Shown here one piece after another: positions 6,684-9,630 of a stretch of DNA of 9,630 nt. Under the pieces are notes generated by a model. That model was not told the origin of the DNA. It ran no database searches and was given only the letters and a program-made list of their open reading frames with translations. The stretch lies in the NCBI GenBank assembly GCA_009886305.1, contig QXZO01000013.1:1-9630 (forward strand), in the 5' to 3' direction. The stretch is from Betaproteobacteria bacterium (GTDB lineage: Bacteria; Pseudomonadota; Gammaproteobacteria; Burkholderiales; Eutrophovitaceae). The stretch's first letter is position 1; every line of letters begins with the position of its first letter. The translations under genes were made by a program, and so were the position numbers.

Positions 6684-7802
6684 CTAATCACTAGTAATAG
6701 AAACAAATTGACCGTCTTGTAGTCTGTGTTGACCTCGATGTATGACTAAGGTATCGCCTGGCAGATTAATTGCTGCCGGGCTACCCTCCAACGCATTAGA
6801 GAGCACAAAGAATTTTGCTTTTTCTTCTTCAAATATGAAAACGCCGAGTTGATCATTTCTTTGGACTACTAAATCAGTCGATACATGAGGCTTATCTGTA
6901 GTCCACCTGATGGCGCCAGCCGAGCCTATTGACGGTTGATTTTTTGAGAATTTTAAGCGGACTGTTTGATTGCGATTTTCTTCGTTTATAACGGGTGCAA
7001 TTCTTTTGACCCTAACCGGAAAGGTTATCCCATCACTCATGAATTTAATTGAAGAGCTTAGGGTGAGCGATTCAATGTCTTTTGGTTGGACTCTAGCGTC
7101 CACCTCTATAGCCTCAAGGTCGCTCAAACGAAGAAGGGGAGAGCCGGGCACTGTAATTTCTCCGATTTGACCCATGCGCTCTCGTACGACTGATTTAAAA
7201 GGCGCTTTAATCGAACATTTAGCCACACTCCTTTTCCCGACTTCATACTGCGCACGTCTCAGGGCTAAACTAGATTCCGCTAAGGCAAATTCGGTTTCTC
7301 TTTTGTTTAGTCCCTCAGGAGAGATGAATCCATCCGATACCAACTGTTGAGCACGCTCTAATTGTTTTTGACTTAATGCAAAATTTGATTGTGCTGCGAT
7401 TAAATTTGCACCAGCTTGTTGCAACGCAAGAGTGTAATCAGTTGAATCAAGCTGAATTAGGATATCCCCCTTGTTGACCACTTGCCCAACTTCTGCGTTT
7501 ATTGATTTGATCTTGGCTGAGACTTCGGCGGACAGTTTGCTATTATTTAAGGAGATTGCTGATGCGAATGCGCTCTTGATAGGGTAGACCGCGATTTCAT
7601 TAAGTTTGATGACGGAAACTTTTAACGTATTTGCTTTAGCCGGTTTGGGAAACTGAGCTAGCGCAAGCAGTATCAATAACCCCACTACGCAATTTAACAA
7701 GACTTTTCTGATTATCAACATGGGTCGTAGGGTTTTACTATGCTCCGGATTTATGTGCGTTTTTAAACCATTCCAGTCTAACAAAGAATATTTGCTGATC
7801 AT
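6684..7802 (-). CDS. RND efflux periplasmic adaptor (membrane-fusion protein, HlyD/AcrA-like)
   Basis: The adaptor that links the RND pump to an outer-membrane channel. As drawn it has 372 residues. Residues 30-58 are hydrophobic, ending PKPAKA, which looks like a signal peptide cut after residue 57. The first lipoyl half-motif lies at about 91-125, the alpha-helical hairpin at about 125-192, and the second lipoyl half at about 196-226 (SIKAPFKSVV), followed by beta-barrel regions. The hairpin contains a TolC-docking RLS motif: R150, L154 and S161. The start is uncertain. The ATG at 7802 overlaps the upstream stop codon as ATGA, which suggests translational coupling, but it leaves 27 unusual residues before the signal peptide. 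An ATG at 7721 (residue 28) would give a normal signal peptide but has no Shine-Dalgarno. The function is secure; the N-terminus is not. Confidence 0.92.
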   Translation of the reverse strand: MISKYSLLDWNGLKTHINPEHSKTLRPMLIIRKVLLNCVVGLLILLALAQFPKPAKANTLKVSVIKLNEIAVYPIKSAFASAISLNNSKLSAEVSAKIKSINAEVGQVVNKGDILIQLDSTDYTLALQQAGANLIAAQSNFALSQKQLERAQQLVSDGFISPEGLNKRETEFALAESSLALRRAQYEVGKRSVAKCSIKAPFKSVVRERMGQIGEITVPGSPLLRLSDLEAIEVDARVQPKDIESLTLSSSIKFMSDGITFPVRVKRIAPVINEENRNQTVRLKFSKNQPSIGSAGAIRWTTDKPHVSTDLVVQRNDQLGVFIFEEEKAKFFVLSNALEGSPAAINLPGDTLVIHRGQHRLQDGQFVSITSD

Positions 7803-8602
7803 TTCTGCTGGCTAACAAGCTTCTTGGATAGACGTGCGGTGAATTTTCGAGAAGGAGAGAGTCGACCTCCTAGCACCATACTTTTATTTTTAAATCCATA
7901 TATGGTGGAAAGTTTTCCTTTCAACATTTTTTCTACTGCGTCTCTGGCGACTTTTTTGGACGAGACTCTTCCTTTTTTTCCGTAAAATTTATCATCTTCA
8001 CCTATATTAGCGCTATCAAAGAAGCCTGTGTCGGTAAGACCGGGGGAATAACATGAGACTGAGACTCCATAATCTTCCAATTCCATTGCGATTGCATCCG
8101 AGAAGTTTAATACGTAGCTTTTAGATGCGGCATATGCGGCTAAATAAGGTACCGGTTGATATCCTGCAACAGACGCTATATTGAGAATATTGCCTGATCT
8201 TCTCTCTTTCATTTGTGGCGAAAAATATTTGCAAAGAGCCGTCAAGGAATACATATTTAACAACATCATTTTTAGCATTGCCTCTTCAGAGCACTCGTCG
8301 ACTGCACCAGAGACACCAACCCCAGCATTATTGACAAGAATGTCGATTTCTATTTCCCGTTCGGTCGTAAAATCAAAAATAAGTTTCGCCGAATCACTCT
8401 GGGACAGGTCAGCTTGAAACACAGTAACGACCTGTTCCTTAGCGATCTTTTTGAATTCTGTTTGAATGGCTTTTAGATTGTCTAATGAACGAGCGACGAG
8501 AAGTAAATGGAACCCTTTTCTTAGGAGAATTTCTGCGATATCGCGACCAATTCCTTTGGATGCTCCCGTGATTAGGGCTACTTTTTTATTGTTGCTTATC
8601 AT
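7799..8602 (-). CDS. Short-chain dehydrogenase/reductase (classical SDR, NADP(H)-type)
   Basis: A 267-residue cytosolic oxidoreductase of the classical SDR family. The cofactor motif TGASKGIG lies at 12-19, and VARS at 36-39 ends the second strand with an Arg (R38) that favours NADP(H). NNAG is at 91-94. The catalytic tetrad is complete: N116, S144 (NIASVAG), and Y157 with K161 (YAASK). The start ATG overlaps the DUF2147 stop, and the stop overlaps the adaptor start, both as ATGA, so the protein should be made in step with both neighbours. Closest in style to the broad group that includes ketoacyl and aldehyde reductases; the substrate cannot be inferred. A reductase between a periplasmic protein and an efflux pump hints at modification of a hydrophobic or reactive carbonyl compound, but that is speculation. 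Confidence 0.93.
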   Translation of the reverse strand: MISNNKKVALITGASKGIGRDIAEILLRKGFHLLLVARSLDNLKAIQTEFKKIAKEQVVTVFQADLSQSDSAKLIFDFTTEREIEIDILVNNAGVGVSGAVDECSEEAMLKMMLLNMYSLTALCKYFSPQMKERRSGNILNIASVAGYQPVPYLAAYAASKSYVLNFSDAIAMELEDYGVSVSCYSPGLTDTGFFDSANIGEDDKFYGKKGRVSSKKVARDAVEKMLKGKLSTIYGFKNKSMVLGGRLSPSRKFTARLSKKLVSQQK

Positions 8603-9072
8603 TTATCGAATGTTGCTTTTTCCGCTTCTGTTTGATTAGATCTGAGCCAGGTTTGTGTGCGGTACAAAAAACCGACATATCCTCGCATCTTCAAATTATC
8701 ATCTTCTACCCAAATTCTCGCTTTATATTTTTCACCTTCCCCGGAGTCAATTATGTATCCGCCTTCCCAGGTTCCATTTTTATTTTCGCTGAGGTTTATC
8801 CAGGCAGTGCCTATAATGGGTTTTTCAAAAAACTCTTGTATTTCATCCGTACATTGGTCACACACATCCTCTGGCTTTAGGTCGGGGTAGTTGACTAGGT
8901 AGCCTAGGAGGCGGTTATCCTCAATTTTCAATTTCCAAAATCCAGTTGGATTACCTGTTTTCTCATCAATACTTTGCCAATAGCCTTCAACCGATGATTT
9001 TGCCCCTGCACTTGCTATCCCGGATACAAGAGCCAGAAAAAGAACAATTAACTTCAGGTGGTTATGTGTCAT
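8599..9072 (-). CDS. DUF2147-family secreted protein
   Basis: A 157-residue predicted periplasmic protein. Residues 1-22 form a signal peptide (basic and polar start, hydrophobic LIVLFLALVSGIA, then ASA before a likely cut after residue 22). The mature part matches the DUF2147 pattern I recognise: GYWQSIDEKTGNPTG at 30-44, a CxxC pair at C71 and C74, PIIGTAW, WEGGYIIDSGEGEKYKARI, and a closing RGYVG...RTQTW. This is a small lipocalin-like beta domain of unknown biochemical role. The two cysteines could form a disulfide or bind metal. It is the first gene of the operon and overlaps the SDR gene by ATGA. No Shine-Dalgarno is visible before the ATG at 9072. No other in-frame ATG occurs before the signal peptide core. 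The family call is confident; the function is unknown. Confidence 0.85.
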   Translation of the reverse strand: MTHNHLKLIVLFLALVSGIASAGAKSSVEGYWQSIDEKTGNPTGFWKLKIEDNRLLGYLVNYPDLKPEDVCDQCTDEIQEFFEKPIIGTAWINLSENKNGTWEGGYIIDSGEGEKYKARIWVEDDNLKMRGYVGFLYRTQTWLRSNQTEAEKATFDK

Positions 9073-9101
9073 TTTGTTTTACTGTCGACTGATTAAACTA
9101 A

Positions 9102-9116
9102 GTTAACAATGTTAAC
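9102..9116. promoter_or_regulatory. Inverted repeat GTTAACAATGTTAAC, candidate operator
   Basis: A perfect 15-base inverted repeat (7-base arms GTTAACA/TGTTAAC around a single A), 30 bases upstream of the DUF2147 start. It is nested inside a second inverted repeat, GATTAAA at 9091-9097 and TTTAATC at 9120-9126, almost concentric with it. The size and symmetry fit a dimeric repressor site controlling the efflux operon. No cognate regulator gene lies next to it. Confidence 0.4.
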
Positions 9117-9386
9117 ATTTTTAATCCATATGGTATTGTTGAGGCAGTAAACCTTATTTTTAGATAGGCACAAGCCCCATTAAAAGCTTAAAGGAAATTA
9201 AATAACAACTACTTATTAATTTGCCTTGAAAAACGTTACCTCGAGGCTAATAAACCAAATAGATAAAAGTAACTAAGCCTAAAATATTTCTTTGTAGAAC
9301 ACTTGATTGTTTCAAAAATTCACTACTTTTTATTCATTAGTGTTAGCATTTAGAAAAATAATTAGAATTAAAAAATTTTTTTAGTT

Positions 9387-9391
9387 GGAGG
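9387..9391 (+). promoter_or_regulatory. Strong ribosome binding site of the 31-residue gene
   Basis: GGAGG, 7 bases before the ATG at 9399. It is the strongest Shine-Dalgarno among the starts seen in this window, and the main argument that the tiny downstream reading frame is translated. Confidence 0.75.
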
Positions 9392-9398
9392 TATAGAT

Positions 9399-9494
9399 AT
9401 GAACGTTCTGACACTTGTCTGCATCGTCGTTGTGGCCTACTGGGTAATCGGAATGACCTGGATCGCAAGAATATCTGAGTCAGATTGGAAATAA
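9399..9494 (+). CDS. Small single-pass membrane protein, 31 residues
   Basis: A short reading frame with an optimally spaced GGAGG. The product has one hydrophobic segment at about residues 3-23 (VLTLVCIVVVAYWVIGMTWIA) flanked by a short N-terminus and a charged tail, RISESDWK. The arrangement suggests a single transmembrane helix. I do not recognise a named family. It is followed after 58 bases by the start of a larger hydrophobic protein on the same strand. Several bacterial transporters of the SSS and NSS families are encoded with very small accessory membrane proteins, so an accessory subunit is a reasonable guess. The alternative is a leader peptide whose translation affects the next gene. 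The coding call rests on the ribosome binding site and amino-acid pattern rather than homology. Confidence 0.65.
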   Translation: MNVLTLVCIVVVAYWVIGMTWIARISESDWK

Positions 9495-9552
9495 ACTACA
9501 AGTCTAATCAATCTGATGGCGTTTTAAATAAATTTAAAAAGAGTAAATAATC

Positions 9553-9630
9553 ATGGATACATATATCGGACTCTGGGGATGGGCGTGGGTAGCAGTGTTT
9601 TTGGCACTGTTCATTGGAATAGGTGTTTGG
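9553..9630 (+). CDS. N-terminus of a predicted membrane protein, possibly a sodium:solute symporter (partial)
   Basis: Only 26 codons are inside the window. The frame opens with the ATG at 9553 and is open to the right edge. The residues read MDTYIGLWGWAWVAVFLALF, then IGIGVW, consistent with a first transmembrane helix. The pattern of aromatics followed by a LALFIGIGVW-like stretch resembles TM1 of SSS-family sodium:solute symporters, but 26 residues are too few to be sure. A weak purine-rich AAAAAGAG at 9536-9543 could serve as ribosome binding site. The gene lies downstream of the 31-residue membrane protein and is probably co-transcribed with it. Confidence 0.5.
   Translation, partial: MDTYIGLWGWAWVAVFLALFIGIGVW

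Larger units (their letters stand above)
9073..9398. other. AT-rich divergent intergenic region
   Basis: These 326 bases carry no credible gene. They separate the leftward efflux operon from the rightward small membrane-protein gene, so they should hold a promoter for each. Besides the inverted repeat near the left end, I see a possible 6-base-pair stem GCCTTG (9223-9228)/CGAGGC (9242-9247) with a 13-base loop, and an A6T7 tract (9370-9382) just before the ribosome binding site at 9387. An extended -10-like TGTTAGCAT lies at 9341-9349 but has no convincing -35. I recognise no known riboswitch. Confidence 0.5.

Noticed and set aside
8181..8890. Overlapping plus-strand open frames of 77-82 codons
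   Set aside because: Shadows of the SDR and DUF2147 genes, whose own frames carry intact motifs.
9366..9386. A6T7 tract read as an intrinsic terminator
   Set aside because: It is followed immediately by a strong ribosome binding site and has only A-U pairing in the stem. A curved-DNA or composition effect is more likely.
9073..9398. Riboswitch or small RNA gene in the large intergenic region
   Set aside because: I saw no conserved riboswitch core, no strong G-C-rich stem and no intrinsic terminator. Only weak AT-rich pairings are present.

Overview
The window looks like chromosomal DNA of a Gram-negative proteobacterium, most likely a gammaproteobacterium. Three things suggest this: a homodimeric (AceE-type) pyruvate dehydrogenase E1, a tripartite RND pump with a TolC-docking adaptor motif, and a DUF2147 periplasmic protein. 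The DNA is moderately AT-rich, genes are closely packed, and I see no insertion sequences, tRNA or rRNA genes, CRISPR arrays or phage genes. The species cannot be named from the sequence alone.

Layout. (1) 1-2373, minus strand: the first 791 codons of aceE; its 3' end lies off the left edge. (2) 2374-2533: a divergent promoter region carrying three copies of TTAAGC. (3) 2534-3586, plus strand: a two-gene unit encoding an Lrp/AsnC-family regulator and a LOG-family nucleotide phosphoribohydrolase. It converges on the next block with only 2 bases between stop codons. (4) 9072-3589, minus strand: a four-gene operon in the order DUF2147 periplasmic protein, short-chain dehydrogenase, RND membrane-fusion protein, RND inner-membrane pump. 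The first three genes are joined by ATGA stop/start overlaps. (5) 9073-9398: a 326-base AT-rich divergent intergenic region with a 15-base inverted repeat. (6) 9399-9630, plus strand: a 31-residue single-pass membrane protein with a strong ribosome binding site, followed by the start of a hydrophobic protein that runs off the right edge.

How the genes may work together. The Lrp-type regulator sits where a local regulator of aceE would sit, and it is a plausible controller of pyruvate entry into the TCA cycle; this is inferred from position and repeated sites. The four-gene operon encodes the adaptor and pump of an efflux system but no outer-membrane channel. The adaptor's RLS motif suggests it borrows a TolC-type channel encoded elsewhere. 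Why a DUF2147 protein and a reductase are coupled to the pump is unknown; co-production, and perhaps a shared substrate or envelope stress, is the simplest reading. The small protein at the right edge may be an accessory subunit of the membrane protein that follows, possibly a sodium:solute symporter.

Most of the window is recognisable housekeeping and efflux content. The least explained parts are the 31-residue membrane protein, the DUF2147-SDR-RND operon and the repeated sites between aceE and the Lrp-type gene.
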